Positions 1 through 7,652 are shown, numbered from the stretch's first letter. The stretch: 21,325 nucleotides of DNA from Halieaceae bacterium (GCA_003331685.1 QOPK01000018.1:1-21325), one strand, 5' to 3'. Translations and numbers: made by a program. The notes: generated by a model from the letters alone, not told the origin.

Positions 1-1
1 A

Positions 2-89
2 TGGCGGTGGGCCAGGGATTCGAACCCCGGGAACCTCTCGGTTCAACGGTTTTCAAGACCGCCGCTTTCGACCACTCAGCCAGCCCACC
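2..89 (-). tRNA. tRNA-Ser(UGA)
   Basis: Read on the minus strand, the acceptor stem GGTGGGC (89-83) pairs with GCCCACC (12-6), followed by a G discriminator and an encoded CCA (4-2). The anticodon loop CTTGAAA gives anticodon UGA, so the tRNA reads UCA and related serine codons. A long variable arm (pairing around GAACC/GGTTC) marks it as a class II tRNA, as serine tRNAs are. The T-loop GGTTCGAATCC is intact. It lies downstream of rne on the same strand and has its own promoter in between. Confidence 0.97.
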
Positions 90-128
90 TAAACTGTTTG
101 CCGGGGAGGCTCCCGACGAAGAGCGCGC

Positions 129-156
129 ATTATATCGCCGCGCTCTATACGATCAA
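129..156 (-). promoter_or_regulatory. sigma-70 promoter for tRNA-Ser
   Basis: On the minus strand a -35 box TTGATC (156-151) is followed by a 16-bp spacer and a perfect -10 box TATAAT (134-129). A GC-only stretch GCGCGC comes straight after the -10. A GC-rich discriminator is typical of stable-RNA promoters under stringent control. The expected start is near 122, about 33 nt before the mature tRNA 5' end. The -10 lies in the loop of an inverted repeat (120-127 with 139-146). Confidence 0.75.
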
Positions 157-172
157 GTTTCTTCGTTGCTCA

Positions 173-3019
173 TCAGGCCGCTCTGGGTCCTCGCGGATCG
201 TTGCTGGCTCGGGACACTTCCTGTTGCACGACCGTCACCGGCGGCGCCTCCGGGGTGGCAAAAAGGTCACCCAGTTCGGTGCTGACAGAGGTGTCCGTGA
301 CAGGCTTCGGCGCAATGCGCGGATCGTTTACGGCACGTCCCGCTTCAGTTAAGCCTGCTGTCGAGTCACTGTGTTGTTCAGGCGCTTCCTCAACGGGCTT
401 TTGTGCCGTTGCGGTGGCCGCTAATGGCTCGTCTGTGACCGCCAACGGCTCTTCTGTAGCCGCTAACGGCTCTTCTGTAACCGCTAACGGCTCTTCTGTA
501 ACCGCTAACGGCTCTTCTACAACACTAGGCTCAGAAACCGTCGGCTCAGCTTGCTCCTGCGCAGGGGCCTCGACCGTTTCCGCTGCCGGAGCGTCGTCTG
601 CGACCGCTTCGTTCACTGCTTCTATAGCTTCAGAAGCCTCGGGCTCCGGCTCTGCAAAAGCGGCGCTAAGTGCTTCCGAGGAGGCCACCTCAACCGCAGG
701 CGCGGCTTGCTCCGCAGATGTGGGGGCTGCTTCTGCGCTGGCTGTTGCGGTGGCGCTTTCCGTGACCTCAGTTGCCGTGGCTTCTGGCTCAGCGGTCTGA
801 CGCTGACGTCGACGCCGTCCCTCGTTGCGCTTGTCCGCGGGCCGTCGTCGATGCGACTCACCGCTAGGTTCTGCAACCGCTTCGACGGTTTCATTGTCTG
901 TGGTGCTCTCGGTTGCGTTCTCCGTCGCTTCATTGGTGGTGGGACGATCGTTGTGGCGTTGCCCACCGCGTCGTCCACGTCGGCGCCGTGAGCGCTTGGG
1001 CTGCTCTCCGTTTTGCTCGCTGCCGGTGTCATCTGTGTTGATCTGAGCGGACTGCTGTTGTGTGTTAGCCGCCTCGTCACCCTCGGGCTTGCGGCTTCTG
1101 CCGTTGCGTCGATTGTCGCGGTCGTTCCTGCCGCTGCGGTTGCTTTGGCGGTTGCTGTCGTCGTCCTTGCGATCGTCACGCCGTCGGTCGCCGGATCGGT
1201 TACGGGACCGATTACGGTTTTGTGCACCCTTGCCGTCGCGGTTTCCCTGGCGCTGTTTTGATTTGGGCTGTGTGTCACCGCCAAACAGCATTGCCCAGAG
1301 CCGCGCGAGCAGTCCCGGTTGCGCCGGTTTGTGGTTTCGCTGCCGCTGACCGCCGCGAGATTGGCGTTGGCTCTTTTCGGCTGGCTTTTCTTTGGGGGTG
1401 ACCTCGGGCGCAGGCGCATCGGGGGTCACGCCTCTGACCAGTGCCTCGGGTGCAGATACCGCGGGTTCGTTGGCAGCATCCAGGGCTGGCTCGGTGGGCG
1501 AGGGGAGGTCGATGTCAATGCTGAGCTTTCTTGACTCGTCGACCTCGTCGTCTCGCAAGCGCCGCACTTCAAAATGAGGCGTGTCCAGGTAGGGGCTTGC
1601 GACCACGACAATGCGCACACCGCTGCGGGATTCAATGTCGTTGATCTCACCACGCTTTTCATTCAGCAAAAAAGCAGACACGTCTACGGGAACAATCGCC
1701 TGTACCTCACCGGTACGTTCTTTCACCGCTTCTTCCTGAATCAGACGCAGAATCGCCAGCGCCAGAGACTTGGTGGTACGGATCGAGCCCTGACCGGTGC
1801 AACGCGGGCACACAATGCCACTGGTCTCGCCCAGTGAAGGGCGCAAACGCTGTCGGGACATCTCCAGCAGGCCAAAGCGAGAAATACGGCCCACCTGAAT
1901 GCGGGCCCGATCCACCTCGAGCGCCTCACGGATGCGGTTTTCCACAGCGCGTTGGTTGCGGTTTGAGGACATGTCGATGAAATCAATCACAACCAGCCCG
2001 CCCAGATCCCGGAGCCTCAGTTGGCGCGCAATTTCCTCTGCGGCCTCGAGGTTGGTCTGCAGCGCGGTCTGCTCAATGTCGCCGCCCTTTGTTGCCCGGG
2101 CAGAGTTGATATCTATTGAGATCAGCGCCTCAGTTGGGTCCAGCACAATGGAGCCGCCTGACGGGAGTCTGACTTCTCTCTGGAAGGCAGTCTCGATCTG
2201 GCCTTCGATCTGGAAGCGGTTAAACAGCGCGAGGTCGTCTTCGTACTGCTTGAGTCGATTCTTGTATTTCGGCATGACCATGCCGACAAACTCCTCCGCG
2301 CGCTGGTAGGCGGTAGGATCATCGATCACTACCTGATCGATGTCGTCGCGAAGGTAGTCGCGCACCGCGCGAATGATGACGTCACTTTCCTGATAAATCA
2401 AAACGGGCGCCTTGTTTTCCTTATTCGCTTCGGCGATGGATTCCCAAAGCTGCAGTAGGTAGTTCAGGTCCCACTGAAGCTCCTCGGCACTGCGTCCGAC
2501 GCCCGCGGTGCGGATGATCACACCCATACCATCGGGTAGATTGAGCTGCGAGAGGGAGTCCTTCAGATCGCTGCGGTCTTCCCCTTCGATGCGGCGCGAG
2601 ATACCGCCGGCTCTAGGGTTGTTGGGCATCAGAACCATGTAGCGCCCGGCAAGGCTGATGTAGGTGGTGAGAGCGGCGCCTTTGGTACCACGCTCTTCTT
2701 TATCCACTTGCACGATCACTTCTGTGCCTTCTTTCAGCACATCCTTAATGCGCACCTTGCCCTCGCCCTCAGGGGCCCGACTGCGGTAGTACTCGGGAGA
2801 GATCTCTTTAAGAGGCAAAAAACCGTGGCGGTCTGCACCAAAGTCGACGAACGCTGCCTCCAGGCTGGGTTCGACCCGGGTAACTTTCGCCTTGTACACG
2901 TTGGCTTTGGTTTGAATGCGTTGGCGGTTTTCGATGTCCAGGTCGTAGAGCCGTTGGCCATCGACCATGGCAACCCGGACCTCTTCAGGCTGGGTTGCGT
3001 TAATCAGCATCTTTTTCAT
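173..3019 (-). CDS. rne: Ribonuclease E
   Basis: Endoribonuclease that starts mRNA decay and processes rRNA and tRNA precursors; organiser of the RNA degradosome at the inner membrane. From the ATG at 3019 it is 948 aa. The N-terminal half has the S1 domain, 5'-sensor and DNase I-like catalytic core. Catalytic aspartates D303 (IDINSARAT) and D346 (VIDFIDM) and the zinc-link cysteines C404/C407 (CPRC) fall at exactly the E. coli residue numbers, which supports this start; an upstream TTG at 3043 would add eight unconserved residues. The C-terminal half is low-complexity scaffold. It has an amphipathic membrane-targeting helix at about 568-581 ([13 protein letters not shown]), Arg-rich RNA-binding stretches at about 590-645 and 675-690, a five-copy EEPLAVT-type repeat at about 835-869, and two NDPR motifs near 898 and 940. 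In pseudomonads the NDPR motif is associated with degradosome partner binding; here that role is inference. Confidence 0.98.
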   Translation of the reverse strand: MKKMLINATQPEEVRVAMVDGQRLYDLDIENRQRIQTKANVYKAKVTRVEPSLEAAFVDFGADRHGFLPLKEISPEYYRSRAPEGEGKVRIKDVLKEGTEVIVQVDKEERGTKGAALTTYISLAGRYMVLMPNNPRAGGISRRIEGEDRSDLKDSLSQLNLPDGMGVIIRTAGVGRSAEELQWDLNYLLQLWESIAEANKENKAPVLIYQESDVIIRAVRDYLRDDIDQVVIDDPTAYQRAEEFVGMVMPKYKNRLKQYEDDLALFNRFQIEGQIETAFQREVRLPSGGSIVLDPTEALISIDINSARATKGGDIEQTALQTNLEAAEEIARQLRLRDLGGLVVIDFIDMSSNRNQRAVENRIREALEVDRARIQVGRISRFGLLEMSRQRLRPSLGETSGIVCPRCTGQGSIRTTKSLALAILRLIQEEAVKERTGEVQAIVPVDVSAFLLNEKRGEINDIESRSGVRIVVVASPYLDTPHFEVRRLRDDEVDESRKLSIDIDLPSPTEPALDAANEPAVSAPEALVRGVTPDAPAPEVTPKEKPAEKSQRQSRGGQRQRNHKPAQPGLLARLWAMLFGGDTQPKSKQRQGNRDGKGAQNRNRSRNRSGDRRRDDRKDDDSNRQSNRSGRNDRDNRRNGRSRKPEGDEAANTQQQSAQINTDDTGSEQNGEQPKRSRRRRGRRGGQRHNDRPTTNEATENATESTTDNETVEAVAEPSGESHRRRPADKRNEGRRRRQRQTAEPEATATEVTESATATASAEAAPTSAEQAAPAVEVASSEALSAAFAEPEPEASEAIEAVNEAVADDAPAAETVEAPAQEQAEPTVSEPSVVEEPLAVTEEPLAVTEEPLAATEEPLAVTDEPLAATATAQKPVEEAPEQHSDSTAGLTEAGRAVNDPRIAPKPVTDTSVSTELGDLFATPEAPPVTVVQQEVSRASNDPRGPRAA
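418..522. repeat. 21-bp tandem repeat inside rne scaffold
   Basis: Five consecutive 21-bp units start at 418, 439, 460, 481 and 502. Units 3 and 4 (460-501) are identical and the others differ by a few bases. Because 21 is a multiple of three, the array keeps the reading frame and encodes a repeated seven-residue acidic unit ([14 protein letters not shown]) in the RNase E C-terminal domain. It looks like a recent slippage expansion and is likely to vary in copy number between strains. Confidence 0.95.
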
Positions 3020-3054
3020 GAAAATGTCCAGTTGGCGACGCAACTGGGCGGTGC

Positions 3055-3073
3055 GGAGGCGGTTTTTGCCTCC
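3055..3073 (-). promoter_or_regulatory. hairpin in the rne 5' leader
   Basis: GGAGGC (3055-3060) and GCCTCC (3068-3073) form a perfect 6-bp GC-rich stem with a 7-nt loop. On the minus strand the loop is A-rich (AAAAACC). It sits about 36 nt upstream of the rne ATG. In enterobacteria the rne leader contains hairpins through which RNase E cleaves its own message. A similar role here is inference from position, not from sequence similarity. Confidence 0.4.
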
Positions 3074-3426
3074 TGTACTTGCGTTCTCGCCACCTGTGGA
3101 GAGATATCATACCGGGGCGCTTTGGGGCCGCTCCGGTGTGCTGGTTACACTGCCTGCCACGCGTTTGTGGCGGCCTGACTCGCAATCTGCACCGCGCCAT
3201 CTTGTGTCGCGGGTTTCTATTTGTCTGCTACGCGGCGCTCGAACAGCCATTAGGGCTGGAGGGCTTAGCGCGGTAGACTCGCAATTCTCGTGTCGGGATG
3301 GCCGCAGCGGGAAGGGCTGGGGTTGTCGCACTGATACATAGGTGCGGGAGAGGCTTGGGGGCGGCGCCTGCCGCTATAGCGGTTTTAAGGGCGTCGCCGC
3401 TGGAGCACATCTCCTCCGACGCGCGC

Positions 3427-3455
3427 ACCGTAGCACCATGAGGGTGTGGTTTCAA
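3427..3455 (-). promoter_or_regulatory. candidate rne promoter
   Basis: On the minus strand TTGAAA (3455-3450, 5 of 6 consensus) and TACGGT (3432-3427, 3 of 6) are separated by 17 bp. The box is followed by a GCGCGC discriminator. Transcription from about 3420 would give a leader of roughly 400 nt before the rne ATG at 3019, comparable to the long, self-regulating rne leader of E. coli. The -10 is weak, so this is only a candidate. Confidence 0.35.
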
Positions 3456-3487
3456 TGAGTGAATGATGTGCAGAAATCAGGTTTTTT

Positions 3488-4435
3488 ATGAGTCCTGACG
3501 CTAACTTAAAGGTCCGCTTGCTCGATGTTGCCGCTGAGGAGGCAGGTCAGCGCCTAGACAATTACTTGCTGCGCCATGCATCGGGCGTTCCCAAGACCCG
3601 GGTCTACCGGGCCATTCGTAAGGGGGAGGTCAGAGTCAATAAGGGTCGGTCTAAGCCCGAGTATCGCGTGCAAGCTGGCGATACAGTGCGAATACCACCA
3701 CTCAAAATGGCCGATTCAGCACCCGCTGGCCGCCCGTCTGACGCGTGGGAACGTCGGATTCGTGCCGCGATTGTGCTCGATAACGCCGATTTAATGGTGA
3801 TCAACAAGCCTACCGGGCTCGCGGTTCATGGCGGCAGTGGTGTGCGGCTCGGACTCATTGAATCGCTGCGAAGCCTGTCGCCTGGGGCCCGCTATCTGGA
3901 GTTAGTGCACCGACTAGACCGCGACACCTCCGGGCTTGTACTTGTGGCGAAAAATTCGAGTACTTTGAGAGCGTTACACGAGCAACTTAGAACAGACTCT
4001 GTAGACAAAGAGTATTTGGCAGTCGTAGCGGGCAAGTGGCCATCGTATCAGAAAAGCGTTTCTGCGCCGCTCGCAAAACGGCATGCACCCTCAGGGGAGC
4101 GCATCGTTAAGGTCGCCGCAGAGGGCAAGGCCGCTAAAACCGAGATGCAGGTTTTAGAGCGGTTTGCCGGCGCTACCCTGATTCAGGTCAAGCCCATTTC
4201 AGGGCGGACCCACCAGATCCGGGTCCATACGCAACATATTGGCCACCCCATTTTGGGCGACACCAAGTACCAAAATGAACAGTCCCAGGCGGTCACTGCG
4301 ACTGCGGCCCTCAAGCGTTTATTTTTGCACGCCAAAGCCATCTCATTTGAGCTGGGCGGCGAGCGCTACAAGTTGGAATGCCCGCTTGATGCTGAGCTAG
4401 AGGCCGTATTAAGCCGATTGCGCGGCCAGCGGTAA
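3488..4435 (+). CDS. rluC: 23S rRNA pseudouridine synthase RluC
   Basis: Isomerises uridines to pseudouridine in 23S rRNA (positions 955, 2504 and 2580 in E. coli). The 315-aa protein has an N-terminal S4 RNA-binding domain (about residues 18-75, QRLDNYLLRH through the VQAGDTVRIP strand). The RluA-family catalytic domain follows, with the signature HRLDRDTSG at 141-149. The catalytic aspartate is D144, the same number as in E. coli RluC. GRTHQIRVH near residue 240 is the second family motif. It is divergent from rne, the usual arrangement in gammaproteobacteria, and its 3' end overlaps maf by 27 bp. The Shine-Dalgarno is weak (AGG about 10 nt before ATG). Confidence 0.96.
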   Translation: MSPDANLKVRLLDVAAEEAGQRLDNYLLRHASGVPKTRVYRAIRKGEVRVNKGRSKPEYRVQAGDTVRIPPLKMADSAPAGRPSDAWERRIRAAIVLDNADLMVINKPTGLAVHGGSGVRLGLIESLRSLSPGARYLELVHRLDRDTSGLVLVAKNSSTLRALHEQLRTDSVDKEYLAVVAGKWPSYQKSVSAPLAKRHAPSGERIVKVAAEGKAAKTEMQVLERFAGATLIQVKPISGRTHQIRVHTQHIGHPILGDTKYQNEQSQAVTATAALKRLFLHAKAISFELGGERYKLECPLDAELEAVLSRLRGQR

Positions 4436-5005
4436 CGAAATTCCTGCTTCGCGCAAAAGTTCACCAAGCGCTATCAGCGGTAACCCCTCTAGCGCAGTGG
4501 GATCTTCGGTCCGTATGGCCTCAAATAGGGTGATACCAAGCGATTCCCACTTAAAGCTGCCAGCGCAATCCAGGGGTTCGTCGAGTGCCACGTAGCGGGT
4601 GATTTCAGCGGCGCTAAGTACCCGCATCTTGACCTCGCAGGGGACCACTCGCTGCGTCGGAGGCTGGTCGGGGCTCGTCCATACCGAGACGGCGGTCCAA
4701 AAATGAACAGTTCGGCCGCTTGAGGCGGCTAGTTGTCGTTCAGCTACTGTCGGGGTAACGGGTTTGTGCAGTATCTGGGTATCTAAACACGCGACCTGGT
4801 CCGAGCCAATGACAATCGCATCGCCCCGCAATGTTTGTGCAGCTGCAGACACTTTCTCTGTCGCCAGGCGGGATGCGCGCTCTGACGGCGATTCTCCCTC
4901 CCGCATCGATTCCTCGATCGCCGGGTCCAGGCAAGTAAACGGTAAACATAGCCTCTCAAGCAGCCTGCGACGATAGGGCGAGGTCGAGGCAAGGATCAAG
5001 TTCAT
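4409..5005 (-). CDS. maf: Maf-family nucleotide pyrophosphatase, YceF type (m7GTP)
   Basis: House-cleaning pyrophosphatase that hydrolyses modified nucleotides; the YceF subgroup prefers 7-methyl-GTP. The protein opens with LILASTSPYRRRLLE, the Maf nucleotide-binding motif. It has GSDQV around residue 70, carrying the catalytic aspartate, then CAGSFKWESLGITLFE and GLPLIAL. These match YceF rather than YhdE. I chose the ATG at 5005 (198 aa) over a GTG at 5014 because GAGGTG lies about 7 nt upstream of it and family members start at the equivalent of MNLILAS. The gene is convergent with rluC, sharing 27 bp at the 3' ends, and divergent from yceD. Confidence 0.93.
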   Translation of the reverse strand: MNLILASTSPYRRRLLERLCLPFTCLDPAIEESMREGESPSERASRLATEKVSAAAQTLRGDAIVIGSDQVACLDTQILHKPVTPTVAERQLAASSGRTVHFWTAVSVWTSPDQPPTQRVVPCEVKMRVLSAAEITRYVALDEPLDCAGSFKWESLGITLFEAIRTEDPTALEGLPLIALGELLREAGISLPLAAQSA

Positions 5006-5049
5006 GTGAGGCACCTCAAAGTGGGTAACAAAGATGGTGAAAAGTCACT

Positions 5050-5095
5050 CTTTGACAGCCGGCTGCACGCAAGGACCCAGATCGCTTTGACAGCC
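5050..5095. repeat. 11-bp direct repeat upstream of yceD
   Basis: CTTTGACAGCC occurs at 5050-5060 and again at 5085-5095, with a period of 35 bp. Each copy contains a perfect -35 hexamer TTGACA. Only the second copy has a correctly spaced -10. The first may be a relic of promoter duplication or a second binding site; that is inference. Confidence 0.6.
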
Positions 5096-5115
5096 TATAC
5101 CGCCGTCCGTATGAT
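5087..5115 (+). promoter_or_regulatory. near-consensus sigma-70 promoter for yceD
   Basis: TTGACA (5087-5092), a 17-bp spacer and TATGAT (5110-5115) match the sigma-70 consensus at 11 of 12 positions with ideal spacing. The expected transcription start is at about 5121-5124, while the yceD ATG is at 5124. Any 5' leader would therefore be zero to a few nucleotides long. Confidence 0.85.
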
Positions 5116-5123
5116 CCGCGGCC

Positions 5124-5654
5124 ATGAAAACCGGGGCTTTGCCAAAACAGTTGGATCTGCGCGGCTTGGCGGCCCGCGGAGTGCAGATCAATGGCACTGT
5201 ATCACCTGATGATCTGCCGCGGCTCACTGAGTCGGGGATTGACATTGTCGATTTAGGCTCAGCGGCCTTTGATTTTCGGCGGGACGAGGAAGCGCGTTAC
5301 GTGGTTGCGGTGTCTGTCGAGGCGAAGGTGGTTATGCAGTGTCAGAGATGCCTCAGTGACATGGAAGTGCCGATCACGACCGCCTCGCTCATGGCTTGCG
5401 TGTGGACCGACGAAGAGGCCGCATCATTGCCAGCAACTTATGAGCCGTTGCTTGTAGAAGATGCCGCAGATTTGAGCGACATCGTAGAAGAGGAAATACT
5501 GCTGGCTATTCCGGTCTCACCGATACATGAGACAGAGTGTAAGTCAGAGGCGCAACAGGCGGCACTCGCCGCAGAAGTTGAAGGGCCGGAAAAGGTCGAC
5601 GATACAGGCGAGCGCGATAGCCCATTTGCGGTGCTAGAGCGGCTGAAGTCCTGA
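5124..5654 (+). CDS. yceD: YceD/DUF177, 23S rRNA accumulation protein
   Basis: Small conserved protein required for normal 23S rRNA levels in plants and bacteria; its biochemistry is not settled. The 176-aa sequence carries the family's CQRC motif near residues 73-76, followed by VPIT, the acidic EEEILLAIPVSP segment and the C-terminal SPFAVLERLKS ending. The N-terminus aligns with family members from this ATG, which supports the start. No Shine-Dalgarno precedes it, and the promoter at 5087-5115 leaves no room for one. It precedes rpmF, its conserved neighbour. Confidence 0.95.
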   Translation: MKTGALPKQLDLRGLAARGVQINGTVSPDDLPRLTESGIDIVDLGSAAFDFRRDEEARYVVAVSVEAKVVMQCQRCLSDMEVPITTASLMACVWTDEEAASLPATYEPLLVEDAADLSDIVEEEILLAIPVSPIHETECKSEAQQAALAAEVEGPEKVDDTGERDSPFAVLERLKS

Positions 5655-5748
5655 TGTCCCGGGGGCGCGTATAGGGTAGGTGCTCTCACTGTTTTAAGGC
5701 AGCGCGGATTGGGTTCCGCGTTAAGTAGTTGTAACTAGGAGGCCAGTC

Positions 5749-5931
5749 ATGGCTGTACAGCAGAATCGTAAGACCCGTTCCAAGAGGGGCATGCGTCGTG
5801 CGCATGACGCTATCAGTGGGCCCACGCTCACCGTTGATGAGACCTCTGGGGAGACCCGTCGACGTCATCACGTGAGTGCTGACGGTTTTTATCGCGGCAA
5901 GAAGGTAGTGGACACGGGCGACGACGAGTAA
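5749..5931 (+). CDS. rpmF: 50S ribosomal protein L32
   Basis: Ribosomal large-subunit protein of 60 aa. It begins [21 protein letters not shown], the highly conserved start of bacterial L32, and contains the Arg/His-rich [17 protein letters not shown] core. It is of the cysteine-free type, lacking the zinc-binding CXXC pairs seen in some L32 proteins. A strong Shine-Dalgarno AGGAGG lies 7 nt upstream of ATG. yceD-rpmF is a widely conserved pair linking ribosome supply to lipid synthesis genes. fabD begins only 6 nt after its stop, where plsX would normally lie. Confidence 0.98.
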   Translation: MAVQQNRKTRSKRGMRRAHDAISGPTLTVDETSGETRRRHHVSADGFYRGKKVVDTGDDE

Positions 5932-5937
5932 TCGTTT

Positions 5938-6879
5938 TTGTCAGGGTACGCCTTTCTCTTCCCCGGCCAGGGATCACAGTCCGTTGGCATGCTTTCCCAG
6001 GCATGGGAACATTACGCAGTGGTCGGAGACACTTTCGCCGAGGCCAGTGATGCCCTAGGTTATGACCTGTGGGCGCTCGTCAGCCAAGGGCCCGAAGAAC
6101 AGCTTACCCTCACTGAGTTCACTCAGCCCGCTATTTTGACTGCCAGTGTGGCGCTTTATCGCTGCTGGCAGCAAGAGGGGGGCCCGTGCCCAGAGTTTGT
6201 GGCGGGGCACAGCTTAGGCGAGTACTCCGCATTGGTTGTCGCTGGCACATTGTCGTTGAATGATGCGGCTCGGCTTGTGCAGACTCGGGGGCGCGCCATG
6301 CAGTCCGCGGTCCCCGCAGGAGAGGGCGCCATGGCCGCGGTGCTGGGTTTGAGCGATGCGGTTATTGATGAAATATGCGTCACGCATTGCGATGACACTG
6401 CCTATGTCGGCGCAGTCAACTACAACTCCCCTGGCCAGGTCGTCATAGCAGGTCATGCAGGTGCGGTGGAATCCGCGGGTGCATTCATGAAAGAGGCGGG
6501 TGCCAAGCGCGTGTTGCCGTTACCGGTGAGCGCGCCGTTTCATACCCCTCTGATGCAGCCTGCTGCGGCCGTGATGGCAGAGGCATTCCAGACAGTAGAG
6601 CTCAACGATGCAGCGGTTCCGGTGATCAGTAATGTTGATGCGCAGCCGCACCGTAAGGCGACGGAAATCAGACGACTTCTGGTCCGCCAGGTTTCGGAAC
6701 CAGTGATGTGGACGCAATGCGTGATCACGCTGATTGAGGCGGGGTGTACGCGCTTTGCAGAGTGTGGCCCCGGCAAAGTGCTAACTGGGCTGCTCAAGCG
6801 GATTGATCGGTCTATTCAGTGCGCCACATTGGTAGACCCTGAGGCGCTCAAAGTTACTGCGACGGAGGCTGCACGATGA
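5938..6879 (+). CDS. fabD: Malonyl-CoA:ACP transacylase
   Basis: Transfers malonyl groups from CoA to acyl carrier protein, supplying every elongation step of type II fatty-acid synthesis. The 313-aa protein has the FPGQGSQ motif at about residues 8-14, catalytic S92 in GHSLG, R117 that binds the malonyl carboxylate, and catalytic H202 in PFHTPLM. The start is a TTG: it places the FPGQGSQ motif as in other FabD proteins and there is no in-frame ATG upstream. No clear Shine-Dalgarno is visible. Only 6 nt separate it from the rpmF stop, so translation is probably coupled to rpmF. Its TGA overlaps the fabG ATG (ATGA). Confidence 0.97.
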   Translation: MSGYAFLFPGQGSQSVGMLSQAWEHYAVVGDTFAEASDALGYDLWALVSQGPEEQLTLTEFTQPAILTASVALYRCWQQEGGPCPEFVAGHSLGEYSALVVAGTLSLNDAARLVQTRGRAMQSAVPAGEGAMAAVLGLSDAVIDEICVTHCDDTAYVGAVNYNSPGQVVIAGHAGAVESAGAFMKEAGAKRVLPLPVSAPFHTPLMQPAAAVMAEAFQTVELNDAAVPVISNVDAQPHRKATEIRRLLVRQVSEPVMWTQCVITLIEAGCTRFAECGPGKVLTGLLKRIDRSIQCATLVDPEALKVTATEAAR

Positions 6880-7616
6880 GCGAAGGTGAGCGGAGAGTTG
6901 CGCTTGTCACTGGCGCAAGTAGAGGGATAGGCGCTGCCATTGCAAGAATGTTAGCCGAGCAACACATGACCGTGGTGGGTACCGCCACCAGCGAGGCTGG
7001 CGCGGCCGGCATCAGTAAAGCGCTTGGCGGATTGGGTGGTATTGGCAAAGTCCTGGATGTCACGGATCCCGGCAGTGTTGAGGCCCTCATTGCTGGCATT
7101 CGCGAAGAGTTCAAAGATCCGCTCGTGCTGATCAACAACGCGGGCATCACACAAGACAACATACTCATGCGCATGAAGGAGGACGAGTGGCAGTCGGTTA
7201 TCGATACGAACCTCACGGCGCTGTACCGACTCAGCAAGGCCTGTCTGCGCGGCATGACCAAAGCCCGTTGGGGGCGCATCATCAATGTCACCTCCGTTGT
7301 CGGATCTATGGGTAACGCCGGGCAGAGTAATTATGCGGCCACCAAAGCGGGGGCAGAGGGGATGGCGCGCTCCCTCGCCAGAGAGCTTGGTTCGCGCTCA
7401 GTGACAGTGAACTGCATTGCGCCAGGGTTTATCGACACCGACATGACTCGCGCTCTCGCTGATGAGCAGCGAGATATCCTACAGAGCCAGATTCCTCTGG
7501 GTCGACTCGGCTCACCCGACGACGTGGCCGCTGCGGTGGCGTTTCTGGCCAGTGATGCCGCCCAATACATTACCGGCGAGACCCTGCACGTCAACGGCGG
7601 GCTCTACATGGGCTAG
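6876..7616 (+). CDS. fabG: 3-oxoacyl-ACP reductase
   Basis: NADPH-dependent reduction of 3-ketoacyl-ACP to 3-hydroxyacyl-ACP in fatty-acid elongation. This is a 246-aa short-chain dehydrogenase. The cofactor-binding motif is GASRGIG (residues 13-19), NNAG is at 87-90, and the catalytic tetrad is N112-S140-Y153-K157. The C-terminus ITGETLHVNGGLYMG is characteristic of FabG rather than other reductases. The start overlaps the fabD stop by 4 nt (ATGA). acpP follows after 117 bp. Confidence 0.98.
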   Translation: MSEGERRVALVTGASRGIGAAIARMLAEQHMTVVGTATSEAGAAGISKALGGLGGIGKVLDVTDPGSVEALIAGIREEFKDPLVLINNAGITQDNILMRMKEDEWQSVIDTNLTALYRLSKACLRGMTKARWGRIINVTSVVGSMGNAGQSNYAATKAGAEGMARSLARELGSRSVTVNCIAPGFIDTDMTRALADEQRDILQSQIPLGRLGSPDDVAAAVAFLASDAAQYITGETLHVNGGLYMG

Positions 7617-7652
7617 CCCGCGCTATCAAGGGTCGAATATCCGTCAAAAAGG

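Larger units (their letters stand above)
3020..3487. other. rne-rluC divergent intergenic region
   Basis: These 468 bp lie between the divergent starts of rne and rluC. I see no credible protein gene; the short open frames here have no start signal or family resemblance. The region holds a candidate rne promoter near its far end (3427-3455), a hairpin close to the rne start (3055-3073), and nested inverted repeats at 3361-3400 (GCGGCG/CGCCGC arms around the palindrome CCGCTATAGCGG at 3371-3382). I found no convincing promoter for rluC. Confidence 0.7.

Noticed and set aside
418..522. Repeat array considered as a CRISPR or a regulatory repeat
   Set aside because: The units are directly adjacent without spacers, are a multiple of three, and lie within the coding frame of rne. 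This is a coding tandem repeat.
201..800. 199-codon plus-strand frame with repeated ANGSSVT units, and other long frames across the rne 3' half (for example 622-1419 minus)
   Set aside because: These are antisense or out-of-frame shadows of the low-complexity RNase E scaffold. The serine-rich repeat is the complement of the 21-bp array. No start signal or family resemblance.
2708..3178. 156-codon plus-strand frame over the rne start
   Set aside because: Mirror of conserved RNase E N-terminal coding sequence with no supporting start signal.
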